Notes: generated by a model not told the origin, from the letters alone. DNA of 9,880 bases from Ignavibacteriales bacterium (GCA_007280825.1 QYQI01000031.1:1-9880); one strand, 5' to 3'; positions 1-7,452 are shown, numbered from the stretch's first letter. Numbers and translations are program-made.

Positions 1-1209
1 GGCGAGAAGAGACCGAATTTTGTTTTTATTATTACAGAAAGTTTGGGCAGGGGATACTCCGGCGAGAATGCTTATATGGGCAGCTTCACTCCGTTTTTAG
101 ATTCACTTGCAAAACAAAGTCTCTATTGGGAAAATTTTTTGAGCACGGGCGGCCGAACTTTTGCTGCACTTTCTTCCATATTTGGCTCTCTTCCATTTGG
201 AAAAAATGGTTTTTTAGAGATGGCAGAAAACCAACCACCGCATTTTTCTTTGATAAAATATTTAAAGCGATATGGATATAAAGTACATTTTTATTACGGC
301 GGAAATTCACATTTCGATTTAATGGACATCTTTCTTAAAAAACAAAATGTTGATCTTATTGTTGACGAGAATAATTTTGGTAGCGGTTATGATAAGATGC
401 CCGCTAAAGGAAACGGATTTTCATGGGGATATGGCGACAAAGATTTGTTTAAACGCGGGTTTGTAGGGATTAATTCTGATAAACAAGAAAATCAGATCAA
501 CATTTTTCTTACATTATCTATGCACGATCCATTTTTAGTAGATGATCAAGACCGTTATCGAAAACAGTTTGATGAAATATACTCTAATCTTCATTTAGAG
601 CCGGATGTTATGACGAGCGTAAAAAGCTACAGAGACATACTTTCAACCGTGCTTTATACTGATGATGCATTCAGATATTTTTTTAATGAATACAAAAAGA
701 GAGATGATTTTAAGAACACAATTTTCATTATTACCGGAGATCATAGAATGCCCGAGATTCCGATTACTACTCAAATCGACCGATTTCATGTACCATTAAT
801 AATTTTCTCTCCGATGCTGAAACGATCAGCAAAATTTTCTTCAATCTCTTCACATTTTGATATAACGCCAACACTTTTAGCATTTCTTTCCGATCAATAC
901 AAAATGGGAAAAATTTCTCATTCAACTTTTATCGGATCGGGACTTGATACAGCAAGACAATTTAGGAATATTCATAGATACCCGTTGATGAGAAACAAAA
1001 ATGAACTTATTGATTATCTGTACGGAGAATATTTTTATTCCGACAAGACACTTTATAAAGTTTTGAAAGATTTAAGTATAGTTTCTATAGATGATAAAAC
1101 GATGGAAAATAAAATAGAAAATGAATTTGCGGATTTTAGAAGGCGCAATAATTACATGCTTCAAACAAAAAAATTAATTCCGGATTCGCTGCTAATAAAA
1201 TTAAACTAA
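1..1209 (+). CDS. LTA synthase/MdoB-type sulfatase-family phosphotransferase (5' truncated by window edge)
   Basis: The reading frame is open from base 1, so the start lies outside the window; 402 residues are visible. They cover the extracytoplasmic catalytic domain of the alkaline-phosphatase superfamily as in LtaS, OpgB/MdoB and EptA-like enzymes. The visible part begins with a hydrophobic strand ending in the metal-ligand motif ITES (E13). It continues with TPFLDSLAKQ and the STGGRTF motif, whose T53 (bases 157-159) matches the LtaS nucleophile threonine. SMHDPF follows with H175, then TGDHR with metal ligands D247 and H248. All expected catalytic positions are present, so the enzyme should be active. 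The N-terminal membrane helices typical of the family would be in the missing part. Family members transfer phosphoglycerol or phosphoethanolamine to surface glycans or lipids; the substrate cannot be read here. The gene ends 5 bp from a convergent gene. An internal TTG or ATG start is unlikely because the E13 motif lies upstream of both. Confidence 0.85.
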   Translation, partial: GEKRPNFVFIITESLGRGYSGENAYMGSFTPFLDSLAKQSLYWENFLSTGGRTFAALSSIFGSLPFGKNGFLEMAENQPPHFSLIKYLKRYGYKVHFYYGGNSHFDLMDIFLKKQNVDLIVDENNFGSGYDKMPAKGNGFSWGYGDKDLFKRGFVGINSDKQENQINIFLTLSMHDPFLVDDQDRYRKQFDEIYSNLHLEPDVMTSVKSYRDILSTVLYTDDAFRYFFNEYKKRDDFKNTIFIITGDHRMPEIPITTQIDRFHVPLIIFSPMLKRSAKFSSISSHFDITPTLLAFLSDQYKMGKISHSTFIGSGLDTARQFRNIHRYPLMRNKNELIDYLYGEYFYSDKTLYKVLKDLSIVSIDDKTMENKIENEFADFRRRNNYMLQTKKLIPDSLLIKLN

Positions 1210-1214
1210 CTGGC

Positions 1215-2384
1215 CTACTCCTTCTGCAATGAATTATAATAATTTTTTAAGATTGTACTAACAAGAGGTTGATAATACAACCAGAAGAAACTTTCTCTTT
1301 CGGCAAGATCGTTAGAGGGATACATCAACCATTTAAATTTTGTTATTTCCGAAAATTTCGAGAAAATCATTTTAATTGAATTATCACAAAAGTCACCGCA
1401 GAAATAATAAAATTTATAATCCTTATCATTATGTTCTATCACCGCCGGGAAAGGATTCGGAATATTCAGCGATTGCAAAATAGAATCGCCTCTCGCATTG
1501 CTGAATATTTGGTAAACAGAAACAACATTGTTCAACCTTTTGGTTAACATAATATCAAACCAATAAGAATATTTTAACTTTTTTGGAATCCCAAACCGTT
1601 TTTGATTTATTTCTGCGGAAATTATATATGGAACTTCTTCTTTTAAGTCTTTTTTATTTTCTAAAATTTCTATTCTGTCATCATTGTTTACTAAAACAAT
1701 TCCGGAACCCTTAAATGGCCAATGATTATTATGCTGATCTTTATAATCTCTTACTACCCAAATAGGAATATCTTTGTTTGCGGTTGTATCGAGAACATTA
1801 AAATATCTTCCCGTCCAACCGCTCCATTTTAAGCCGAACATTTCCTCAAATTGAGTTCTAATTCTTCTCGATGTTGGTGGCGCAACCGTATTAAACTCAG
1901 TAAGAATTAATTTATTTTGGACTTTCATCAAATTTAATAACGATAATTCTTTACTAGACATCCCCCCATAAATTAATTGCGAACGCTCGCCTCGATAATT
2001 ATCGCTATACCAATCTTTACTGTAAACTCCGTATAAGTCGGTCATATAAATCATATCAAGTCTATCTGTAAGAGTCTTTAGTTGAGCCTCATCAAAATTT
2101 TCAAAATCATTTATTAAATATTTTTTATTTTCTTTAGGAAAGAAGCCGAAGTAATCTTCGGAAACAGAATATAAATCTCTGTTTGGTTTGCAAAATTTAT
2201 TGTTGTCAAGAATCCAGTTTAAAGATCTGTGTTCATCACCGCCTGTTGTAAGACTGGTTTTATCTATTACTGCAATTTTTAATTCCTTTTTCGGTTTGAG
2301 CTGCCAAGTTACAAACATTATTAAAGGCAGTAATGAAATTAGTATTATTAGAAGAAATGTTAGGATGAGATTTCTTTTTTTCAT
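1215..2384 (-). CDS. Single-pass membrane protein of unknown function, surface-polysaccharide context
   Basis: This 389-residue protein has one N-terminal hydrophobic helix (about residues 6-27) behind a MKKR basic start, and a large, probably periplasmic domain. I do not recognise a characterised family. Motif-like stretches suggest an ordered alpha/beta domain: KIAVIDKTSL (36-45), DEHRSLNW (50-57), DYFGFFP (77-83), DMIYMTDLYGVY (110-121), IYGGMSSKE (138-146), EFNT (163-166) and WSGWTGRYF (187-195). The alternation of hydrophobic strands with DxYGVY, GG and E-F-N-T loops recalls a class-I glutamine-amidotransferase-like (flavodoxin-like) fold, but no catalytic triad is evident, so this is only a guess. 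It starts 12 bp after the stop of the YaiO-like gene with no good Shine-Dalgarno site, suggesting translational coupling in one transcript. From memory, similar proteins occur beside glycosyltransferase and YaiO-like genes, which would fit a role in exopolysaccharide assembly. Confidence 0.7.
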   Translation of the reverse strand: MKKRNLILTFLLIILISLLPLIMFVTWQLKPKKELKIAVIDKTSLTTGGDEHRSLNWILDNNKFCKPNRDLYSVSEDYFGFFPKENKKYLINDFENFDEAQLKTLTDRLDMIYMTDLYGVYSKDWYSDNYRGERSQLIYGGMSSKELSLLNLMKVQNKLILTEFNTVAPPTSRRIRTQFEEMFGLKWSGWTGRYFNVLDTTANKDIPIWVVRDYKDQHNNHWPFKGSGIVLVNNDDRIEILENKKDLKEEVPYIISAEINQKRFGIPKKLKYSYWFDIMLTKRLNNVVSVYQIFSNARGDSILQSLNIPNPFPAVIEHNDKDYKFYYFCGDFCDNSIKMIFSKFSEITKFKWLMYPSNDLAERESFFWLYYQPLVSTILKNYYNSLQKE

Positions 2385-2396
2385 TCTTTGGCGGAA

Positions 2397-3629
2397 TTAA
2401 AATAAAAATTTTAAGCCAAGACCAGCAGAAATTTTAGTAAGAAATCCATATGTACGAGATTCCTCCCTGCTGTAATCTCCGGATATATTCAAAATAAGGT
2501 TTCTACTTAGCTTTACTTGATATTCCAAGCCAAACTTATCGGATCTCAGCCAGGAGCCTGGACCATCAACGGAATTTTGATTCGGAGAAATTCCTGTGCC
2601 GACTGATAAAGCTAAATAATCATCTGCGCCCGATAGATAATATCTAATTATTAATGAATATGAATGTGAAGCTTTTTCAACCTGCGGGGTAATATATGTT
2701 CTTAATGAAAACCAATAACTTCCCCAATATTTTCCGAGAGCGAAAGTATAAATCCAGGTATCACTAGTTAGGGTATCGTTAGAGTATTTTAATAATCGGA
2801 ATCCCCCATCTATTTCAAAACTAAGAGGTAAACTTAAATATAACGATGCACCGTAGCGTTGCTTCGGAAATATTCCGTCTTTGGAATAACCGAAGTTTAA
2901 ATAAGAATAAAAACCACTTGCAATACTTGGATACATGTCTATTTCATATTGTGTACCGTTACTCCCGAATCTGTTCGCAAAATTTATTCTTAAGATAGTT
3001 GTGCCGAAAAAAAGTCTTCTTGAATAACTAAGCGATCCCAACTGCCACGGGTCAAATGTTTTATCAAATTTTTCATATTGATAGGTTACTCCGATTGAAT
3101 TTTTTCTAACTTTATCTTTGAGGTGTTCCGCGAAAGCAAACGCTTCCGTGTTTGATTTATCCAGCTTAAATATTTTTTCTAGGGAGAGAAAAGCCGCATC
3201 ATATCTTTCTAGATCATCAAGTACTTTCGCTTTCCTTAATAAAAATTCTGTAGAGGAGGGAAATTTTGATACACCGAGATTACAAAATTTAAGTGCAGCG
3301 CTCGAGTTACCTGACCAATACTCGAGATCAATCGCTGCGTTTATCGCATCACCGTTAGCAGAATCTTTTTTAATTACATCATTAAAAATTACTCTTGCTG
3401 AGTCATAAATGTTATCCCAAGTATAAAGCCTGCCGAGAAAAATTGAGATATCTTCATAATCCGGACTTTTAATTAATGCTTGTTTGCAAAGCTTTCTGGC
3501 AAGCTTTCTGTCCTTTTGATTGAAAGCGGCATCTTTTGCTTTAACAAAAAGCTCATCTGTAGTAAGCTGAGTTTGTCCCAATAAATTTATGCTTAACAAA
3601 AGTATAATTGAGAGAAGAAAATATTTCAT
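2397..3629 (-). CDS. YaiO-like outer-membrane beta-barrel protein with N-terminal TPR region
   Basis: This 410-residue protein has a clear signal peptide (MKYFLLSIILLLSINLLGQ, probable cleavage near residue 19). Tetratricopeptide-like helical repeats follow over about residues 25-170: YDSARVIFNDVIKKDS, YWSGNSSAALKF and ERYDAAFLSLEKIFKLD show the alternating small/aromatic TPR pattern. From about residue 178 to the end it is a run of alternating amphipathic strands rich in Tyr, Phe and Gly, such as NFGYSKDG and ASLYLSLPL. It ends in LGLKFLF, whose terminal Phe is the usual C-terminal signal of BamA-assembled outer-membrane barrels. TPR plus barrel in this order is the YaiO-family architecture. 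YaiO-like proteins are thought to sit in the outer membrane next to polysaccharide synthesis genes, with a possible role in glycan export; their exact function is not settled. It is the first gene of a pair with the downstream unknown membrane protein. Confidence 0.75.
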   Translation of the reverse strand: MKYFLLSIILLLSINLLGQTQLTTDELFVKAKDAAFNQKDRKLARKLCKQALIKSPDYEDISIFLGRLYTWDNIYDSARVIFNDVIKKDSANGDAINAAIDLEYWSGNSSAALKFCNLGVSKFPSSTEFLLRKAKVLDDLERYDAAFLSLEKIFKLDKSNTEAFAFAEHLKDKVRKNSIGVTYQYEKFDKTFDPWQLGSLSYSRRLFFGTTILRINFANRFGSNGTQYEIDMYPSIASGFYSYLNFGYSKDGIFPKQRYGASLYLSLPLSFEIDGGFRLLKYSNDTLTSDTWIYTFALGKYWGSYWFSLRTYITPQVEKASHSYSLIIRYYLSGADDYLALSVGTGISPNQNSVDGPGSWLRSDKFGLEYQVKLSRNLILNISGDYSREESRTYGFLTKISAGLGLKFLF

Positions 3630-3789
3630 TTATTTCTCATGGTTTTTAAGATGCGGAAATTGTAATCGTTATCAATATCTCTCCTTAATATATAGAATAA
3701 TCTTAAAATTAATAACATTATCTGGTGAAATTCTTAACGAGAAGAAGATTGTAGATTTATAAAATAGTTTCGATGGATTGTGCTGAAAG

Positions 3790-5229
3790 TCATTTTATCA
3801 ACAATGCAACATTTTCTATATGATAAGTATGCGGGAACATATCAACTGGTCTAAGCTTTATTAATTTGTATCCACCGTCGCAAAGTAATTTAGTATCTCG
3901 TGCTTGAGTTGCGGGATTACAGCTTATATAAACTATTTTTTTAGGCATCAATTCTAAAATATCCTTAACGGTTTTTGGATTCATGCCGCTCCTCGGCGGA
4001 TCGACAATGATAACATTAGGCTTTGGTAGATTCCTTTCTTTTATTATCGGAAGAAATGATTTGTTCAAGTCCGTTAATATCGGCTCAAAGTTTAAAGCAT
4101 TGTTCAACGAAACATTTACAACAGCGTCTGCAATAGCGGACTCAACATTTTCAAATCCGTAAATCTGTTTTACATATTTCGAAATAAAAATTGGAATGGT
4201 TCCGGAACCAGAATACAAATCGTAAACAATTTCATTCCCATTAAACTCAGCAAATTCTACTGCGATAGTAAAAAGTTTTTCCGCTTGAGCGGTATTTGTT
4301 TGAAAGAAAGAGTTAGCGCTGATTCGATATTTCCATTTGCTGATGAAATCAAAAATAAAGCCGCTTCCATGAAAAACAATTTCATAATCACCGTAAGCAA
4401 CTTGAGATAATTTTTTATTAATGTTAAAAACTAATGTTGTTAATTGTGGAAATAATTTAAGAAGGGATTCCTTATATAATATGAACAGGCGTTCGTTTTC
4501 TTCGGCAATTACTAAATTCACCATTATTTCATTATTCAAAAAAGACTGTTTTATTACCAAATTTCTTAAAAAACCGGTATGATTTTGAGCAGAATAAGGT
4601 AAAATTTGGTGATTTTTGAAAAACCCCCTCGCATGATTTAGTATACTATTGCTAATCTCTGACTGCAACCAGCACTCATTAATATCTAAAATTTTATCGT
4701 ATATACCCGGGATATGTAATCCCAATGCGAACGCCTGATCATGTATTTCTTGCTTCGAAGAGATCTCATTTTCACTAAGCCACCGCTTGTCAGAAAAGGA
4801 ATATTCCATTTTATTTCTGTAAAAAAAGATTTTTTCAGAAGGAACGATAGGAAGAAGTTCAAATTCCTTAACTCCGCCGATTCGAGTAAATAAACCCGCA
4901 ACGTGTTCCTGCTTAAATTTCAGCTGTTCTACATAATTAAGATCTTGCGCTTTACAGCCGCCACATGTTCCGAAATATTTACACTTTGCTTCAATGCGAA
5001 GCAATGATTTTTTTATAAGTTTTTTTGTTTTTGCTTCTGCGTAAGATTTTCTGATCTTTGTTATTTGTGCAGTAACCACATCACCGGGATATGAACCATC
5101 AACAAATACAACAAATTTTTTTGGTTCTACATTATCTAAAGCGTGAACCTCTTTAATAATTTTTGCAACACCTTTTCCTTCAAAAGCATAATCGGTAATT
5201 TCCAGCTCAAGAAGGTCTCCCTTTTTCAT
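3790..5229 (-). CDS. rlmD: 23S rRNA m5U methyltransferase, RlmD/RumA family
   Basis: A complete 479-residue RNA m5U methyltransferase of the TrmA/RlmC/RlmD family, which methylates uracil C5 using S-adenosylmethionine. Residues 1-65 form a TRAM RNA-binding domain. Cysteines C83, C89, C92 (CKYFGTCGGC) and C186 match the four ligands of the RumA 4Fe-4S cluster. SANSFFQTN (304-312) and DLYSGSGT (337-344) bind SAM. DPPRSG (410-415) is the conserved catalytic loop. C437 in SCNPAT is the nucleophile that attacks uracil C6, and E472 in HIENVALL is the general base. The length is somewhat above E. coli RlmD. The cluster argues for RlmD or a related iron-sulfur paralog rather than TrmA; the exact target (U1939, U747 or both) cannot be read from sequence. 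The start overlaps the stop of the upstream methyltransferase-like gene (ATGA), and AAGAAGGG just upstream acts as ribosome-binding site. Confidence 0.9.
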   Translation of the reverse strand: MKKGDLLELEITDYAFEGKGVAKIIKEVHALDNVEPKKFVVFVDGSYPGDVVTAQITKIRKSYAEAKTKKLIKKSLLRIEAKCKYFGTCGGCKAQDLNYVEQLKFKQEHVAGLFTRIGGVKEFELLPIVPSEKIFFYRNKMEYSFSDKRWLSENEISSKQEIHDQAFALGLHIPGIYDKILDINECWLQSEISNSILNHARGFFKNHQILPYSAQNHTGFLRNLVIKQSFLNNEIMVNLVIAEENERLFILYKESLLKLFPQLTTLVFNINKKLSQVAYGDYEIVFHGSGFIFDFISKWKYRISANSFFQTNTAQAEKLFTIAVEFAEFNGNEIVYDLYSGSGTIPIFISKYVKQIYGFENVESAIADAVVNVSLNNALNFEPILTDLNKSFLPIIKERNLPKPNVIIVDPPRSGMNPKTVKDILELMPKKIVYISCNPATQARDTKLLCDGGYKLIKLRPVDMFPHTYHIENVALLIK

Positions 5230-5939
5230 TCATGTCCCTTCTTAAGCAGCAAAGAAAGAAAACCAATAAACTTATCGGCTCCTAACTTTAAATATGCATT
5301 TGATTCATGATTGATTTTATTGAGAAGTTTTTTGTAATAACTTTTTTCTCGTTCGGTTAGATTTTCTTTGCTGGTTGAGAGCAAATTTTTGTTTAATAAA
5401 AAATATTCATTCAAAGTGTTTGTGAGATCTATGCGACCGGATAAAACAAATTTTCGCTCGGAATAATATTTTTCTAAATTTTCTACAAATAGGGGCAATA
5501 AATCAGAAGCATCAAAAATATCTTGAACATATTGTGGGACATCTCTTTTCAGAGTTACAACCTCTCCAACACAGAAGAATCCATCCGGCAGTAATATTCT
5601 TTTAATCTCCTTTACAACTTTATTTCTATTTATCGATGAAATGGAAGCTTGTGCATAGACAAGATCAAATGAGGAAGGGTTAAAATCAGTTGCCTCAAAA
5701 CTCATTAATCTTACGTTAACATTAGACTCGCTGCTTAAAATTAGTCTCGAGTTTAACAAGGACTCATAATCTTCAACGATAACCTCAATTTTACAATTAA
5801 ATTTTTTAGAAATAATTTCCGCGGGAATTTCGCTGGCGGATCCGATTACTAATGCAGAGTTAATTTCAGAAGTCAGATTTTTTCGGAGGAAATTTATTTG
5901 TTTATCTAAGCCTGGGAGAAGAATTTTTTCTTTGTTCAT
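5226..5939 (-). CDS. Divergent class I SAM-dependent methyltransferase-like protein
   Basis: This 237-residue soluble protein has a degenerate Rossmann methyltransferase layout. ALVIGSASEIPAEI (29-42) stands where motif I (hhD/E-x-G-x-G-x-G) is expected. IEVIVEDYESL (51-61) is the acidic strand that contacts ribose, RLMSFEATDF (77-86) resembles motif III, and FDLVYAQASISS (91-102) followed by VVKEIKRILLPDGFF (108-122) is the typical motif IV/V region. The C-terminal third (about 155-237) is helical and charged, with no recognised domain. Motif I lacks the usual glycine spacing, so SAM binding may be weak or altered. The substrate is unknown. The 4-bp ATGA overlap with rlmD means the two are co-translated, consistent with a role in RNA or ribosome modification, although this is only guilt by association. 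No transmembrane segment is visible. Confidence 0.65.
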   Translation of the reverse strand: MNKEKILLPGLDKQINFLRKNLTSEINSALVIGSASEIPAEIISKKFNCKIEVIVEDYESLLNSRLILSSESNVNVRLMSFEATDFNPSSFDLVYAQASISSINRNKVVKEIKRILLPDGFFCVGEVVTLKRDVPQYVQDIFDASDLLPLFVENLEKYYSERKFVLSGRIDLTNTLNEYFLLNKNLLSTSKENLTEREKSYYKKLLNKINHESNAYLKLGADKFIGFLSLLLKKGHE

Positions 5940-5942
5940 TTA

Positions 5943-6000
5943 TTTTATCAATATTATTTTCTTTGTCAGCGCCAAAGTTACCAACTTTTAATTGATAAAA
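5943..6000. repeat. Nested inverted repeats between divergent genes
   Basis: TTTTATCAAT (5943-5952) and ATTGATAAAA (5991-6000) are perfect 10-bp inverted repeats 38 bp apart. Between them lies a perfect palindrome, AAAGTT-ACC-AACTTT (5974-5988), and an overlapping CTTTG/CAAAG pair (5961-5965 and 5973-5977). The left arm ends 3 bp from the methyltransferase start codon; the right arm faces the SCO1 gene about 108 bp away. The same word, ATTGATAAAA, therefore reads outward toward each divergent gene. It could be an operator or a leader hairpin. I found no convincing -35/-10 pair for either gene. Confidence 0.5.
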
Positions 6001-6107
6001 ATATACACACGACCCGCTTAATTATTCTTTGTGAAATCTATAAAACATTTTCCTTATTTTGATCATGAAAATATAAGTACACTTGAATTTATATCAGATA
6101 AACATTT

Positions 6108-6689
6108 ATGAAACGACTATCCATCCCTTTCATTTTACTCCTTATTTACGGATGCAGAGAAAAACTTCCTGTAGTTGACGATTTTAAAAACTCAAACTAT
6201 AAACTGATTAATCCAAACAATCAAGAAGTTATTTTCCCAGATTTTGTAAAGGGAAAGCTTGTGGTAATGAACTACATTTTCACAAATTGTCCGGATATTT
6301 GCCCTCTTAGCACAAACAATATGCGGTTAATACAAGAGCAGTTAAAAAAAGAAAAAATTGATAATGTTCAATTTGTATCGCTCAGCTTTGATCCTGAATT
6401 CGATTCGCCGGAAGTACTTAGAAAATTTGCCGGCATAAGAAACTTGGATTTATCCAATTGGACATTTCTCACGGGAGATAAATCTACAACAGATTCTGTA
6501 ATAAAAAAAGTTGGTGTGCTGGCCGTTCCGAATGATTCGACAATATTCAAAAACGGCAGGAAGATTTATTATTATATTCATACAGATAGAATTCAATTGA
6601 TAGATCCAGAAGGAAGAATTAGAAAGAATTATAAAGGAAGCACTATTAATGTAAACGAAATAATTGCTGACATAAAAAGTTTACAATAG
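6108..6689 (+). CDS. SCO1/SenC copper chaperone lipoprotein for cytochrome oxidase CuA assembly
   Basis: A 193-residue SCO1/SenC/PrrC-family protein with a thioredoxin fold. SCO proteins deliver copper to, or reduce cysteines in, the CuA site of cytochrome c oxidase subunit II. The start MKRLSIPFILLLIYGC is a lipoprotein signal with lipobox IYGC and lipidated Cys16, so the protein should be membrane-tethered on the periplasmic side. The copper motif is TNCPDICP (C61 and C65, CxxxC). SLSFDPEFDSPEVL (91-104) is the family's conserved segment, and H158 in YYYIHTDR is the third copper ligand. DPEGRI (166-171) completes the signature. All metal ligands are present and the length is typical. The next gene, 50 bp downstream on the same strand, encodes a PCu(A)C copper chaperone, which supports joint function. 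No strong Shine-Dalgarno site precedes the start. Confidence 0.92.
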   Translation: MKRLSIPFILLLIYGCREKLPVVDDFKNSNYKLINPNNQEVIFPDFVKGKLVVMNYIFTNCPDICPLSTNNMRLIQEQLKKEKIDNVQFVSLSFDPEFDSPEVLRKFAGIRNLDLSNWTFLTGDKSTTDSVIKKVGVLAVPNDSTIFKNGRKIYYYIHTDRIQLIDPEGRIRKNYKGSTINVNEIIADIKSLQ

Positions 6690-6739
6690 CAGTACTCGGT
6701 TGAAAGTATAGAAATAATGTATAAAGAAAGCGGAAGAAA

Positions 6740-7210
6740 ATGAAAAGAAGATTGTTAATAATGGTTGCGTTAATCTTCATGCTCAACACGATAATTTTTG
6801 CACAGCAGCCAAAAACTCAAAATTCAAAACTCAAAATTCAAAACGCATGGGTACGACCGGCAGCAAAAGGTGCAAACTCGGCGCTTTATTTTGTCATAGA
6901 GAATAACAGCATAAAAACAGATACACTGATCGGCGCAGAATCAAAAATAGCCGAGGAAGTTGAGGTGCATGAGTCATTTAAGAAAGATAATGATAGAATG
7001 GGAATGCGCCCCGCAGGCAAATTAGCTATAAATCCAAAATCTGAATTTGAATTTAAACCGGGTGGATTTCATATAATGCTTTTAGGTGTAACGAAAGATC
7101 TTAAGATCGGCGATAAAATTGAAGTAGTGCTTTTATTTAAAAATAAAGGTAAAATAAAAATTAAAGCAGAAGTAAGCGATATGCCAATAACGAAAAAGAT
7201 GAAACAATAG
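6740..7210 (+). CDS. PCu(A)C-type periplasmic copper chaperone (DUF461 family)
   Basis: A 156-residue secreted protein. Residues 1-21 (MKRRLLIMVA...IIFAQ) form a signal peptide cleaved near FAQ-Q. A short linker (about 23-33) is followed by the PCu(A)C cupredoxin-like domain, which begins at NAWVRPAAKGANSALYF. The family motif is H-x10-M-x21-H-x-M. Here H77, M89, H111 and M113 fit, with exact M-x21-H-x-M spacing (GMRPAG to PGGFHIMLLG) and one extra residue between H77 and M89. These proteins bind Cu(I) in the periplasm and pass it, with SCO, to the CuA centre of cytochrome oxidase. The gene probably shares a transcript with the SCO1 gene; GGAAG at 6732-6736 is a close-spaced ribosome-binding site. 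The linker is encoded by a heptanucleotide repeat, described separately. Confidence 0.9.
   Translation: MKRRLLIMVALIFMLNTIIFAQQPKTQNSKLKIQNAWVRPAAKGANSALYFVIENNSIKTDTLIGAESKIAEEVEVHESFKKDNDRMGMRPAGKLAINPKSEFEFKPGGFHIMLLGVTKDLKIGDKIEVVLLFKNKGKIKIKAEVSDMPITKKMKQ
6810..6845 (+). repeat. Heptanucleotide tandem repeat (CAAAAYT) inside the PCu(A)C gene
   Basis: Five consecutive units can be read: CAAAAACT (one extra A), CAAAATT, CAAAACT, CAAAATT, CAAAACG. Read as a 14-bp unit, AAAACTCAAAATTC occurs twice without mismatch at 6812-6825 and 6826-6839. Because 7 is not a multiple of 3, a gain or loss of one unit would shift the frame. It encodes the linker between the signal peptide and the copper-binding domain (PKTQNSKLKIQN). 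It resembles the short tandem heptanucleotide repeats known from cyanobacterial and some other genomes. Confidence 0.8.
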
Positions 7211-7234
7211 CTTGATAAACAAAATCAACTTGAA

Positions 7235-7435
7235 TTAACCGGGAGAGTCGTTCTCGTTGTTGTTATTTCCACTCTCCCCGGTATTACTTATTAATCTTCC
7301 AGCTTTTTTTAATGAGTCTTTCAATAAATATTCAATCTGTCCATTGATACTTCTTAATTCATCTGCCGACCATTTTTCAAGTGTGGCATAGATGTTCTCA
7401 TCTATTCTTAATAAAAATTTTTTCTTTTCAGCCAT
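7235..7435 (-). CDS. Arc-type ribbon-helix-helix DNA-binding protein
   Basis: A 66-residue protein with the compact ribbon-helix-helix layout. KKFLLRID (5-12) is the DNA-contacting beta-strand, ENIYATLEKWSADE (13-26) is helix A, and SINGQIEYLLKDSLKKA (29-45) is helix B, whose NGQIEYLL motif is typical of Arc/MetJ/CopG-like repressors. RHH proteins work as dimers that place an antiparallel sheet in the DNA major groove. The C-terminal tail (50-66) is Asn/Ser/Gly-rich and probably disordered. It is the last gene of a three-gene operon behind the SPFH gene and starts 17 bp after the preceding stop, with GAAGAAAG as a weak ribosome-binding site. No toxin gene is adjacent, so a classical toxin-antitoxin role is not supported. 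Autoregulation of the operon is plausible given the half-sites in its promoter. Confidence 0.8.
   Translation of the reverse strand: MAEKKKFLLRIDENIYATLEKWSADELRSINGQIEYLLKDSLKKAGRLISNTGESGNNNNENDSPG
7238..7282. terminator. Possible convergent-gene hairpin terminator overlapping the RHH gene end
   Basis: ACCGGGAGAGT (7238-7248) pairs with ACTCTCCCCGGT (7271-7282), giving an 11-bp GC-rich stem with one bulged C and a 22-nt loop. It starts directly next to the RHH stop codon and lies inside that gene's last codons. It sits between convergent transcripts, because the PCu(A)C gene ends at 7210 on the other strand. Flanks are AT-rich but lack a clean T-run, so it may be a weak bidirectional terminator or an mRNA 3' stabiliser. 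Confidence 0.4.
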
Positions 7436-7452
7436 TACTTTCTTCTTTATTT

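Noticed and set aside
86..310. A 74-codon minus-strand frame within the LTA-synthase-like gene.
   Set aside because: It lies wholly opposite conserved catalytic sequence, including the nucleophile motif, and has no features of its own.
3626..3640. A four-codon minus-strand frame (MRNK) whose TGA overlaps the ATG of the YaiO-like gene.
   Set aside because: It looks like a coupling leader peptide, but it lacks a ribosome-binding site and is too short to distinguish from chance.
7235..7435. Reading the RHH gene as the antitoxin of a toxin-antitoxin pair.
   Set aside because: The adjacent gene is membrane-anchored and lacks any recognisable RelE, MazF, PIN, Fic or HEPN motif, and the operon begins with an SPFH protein.
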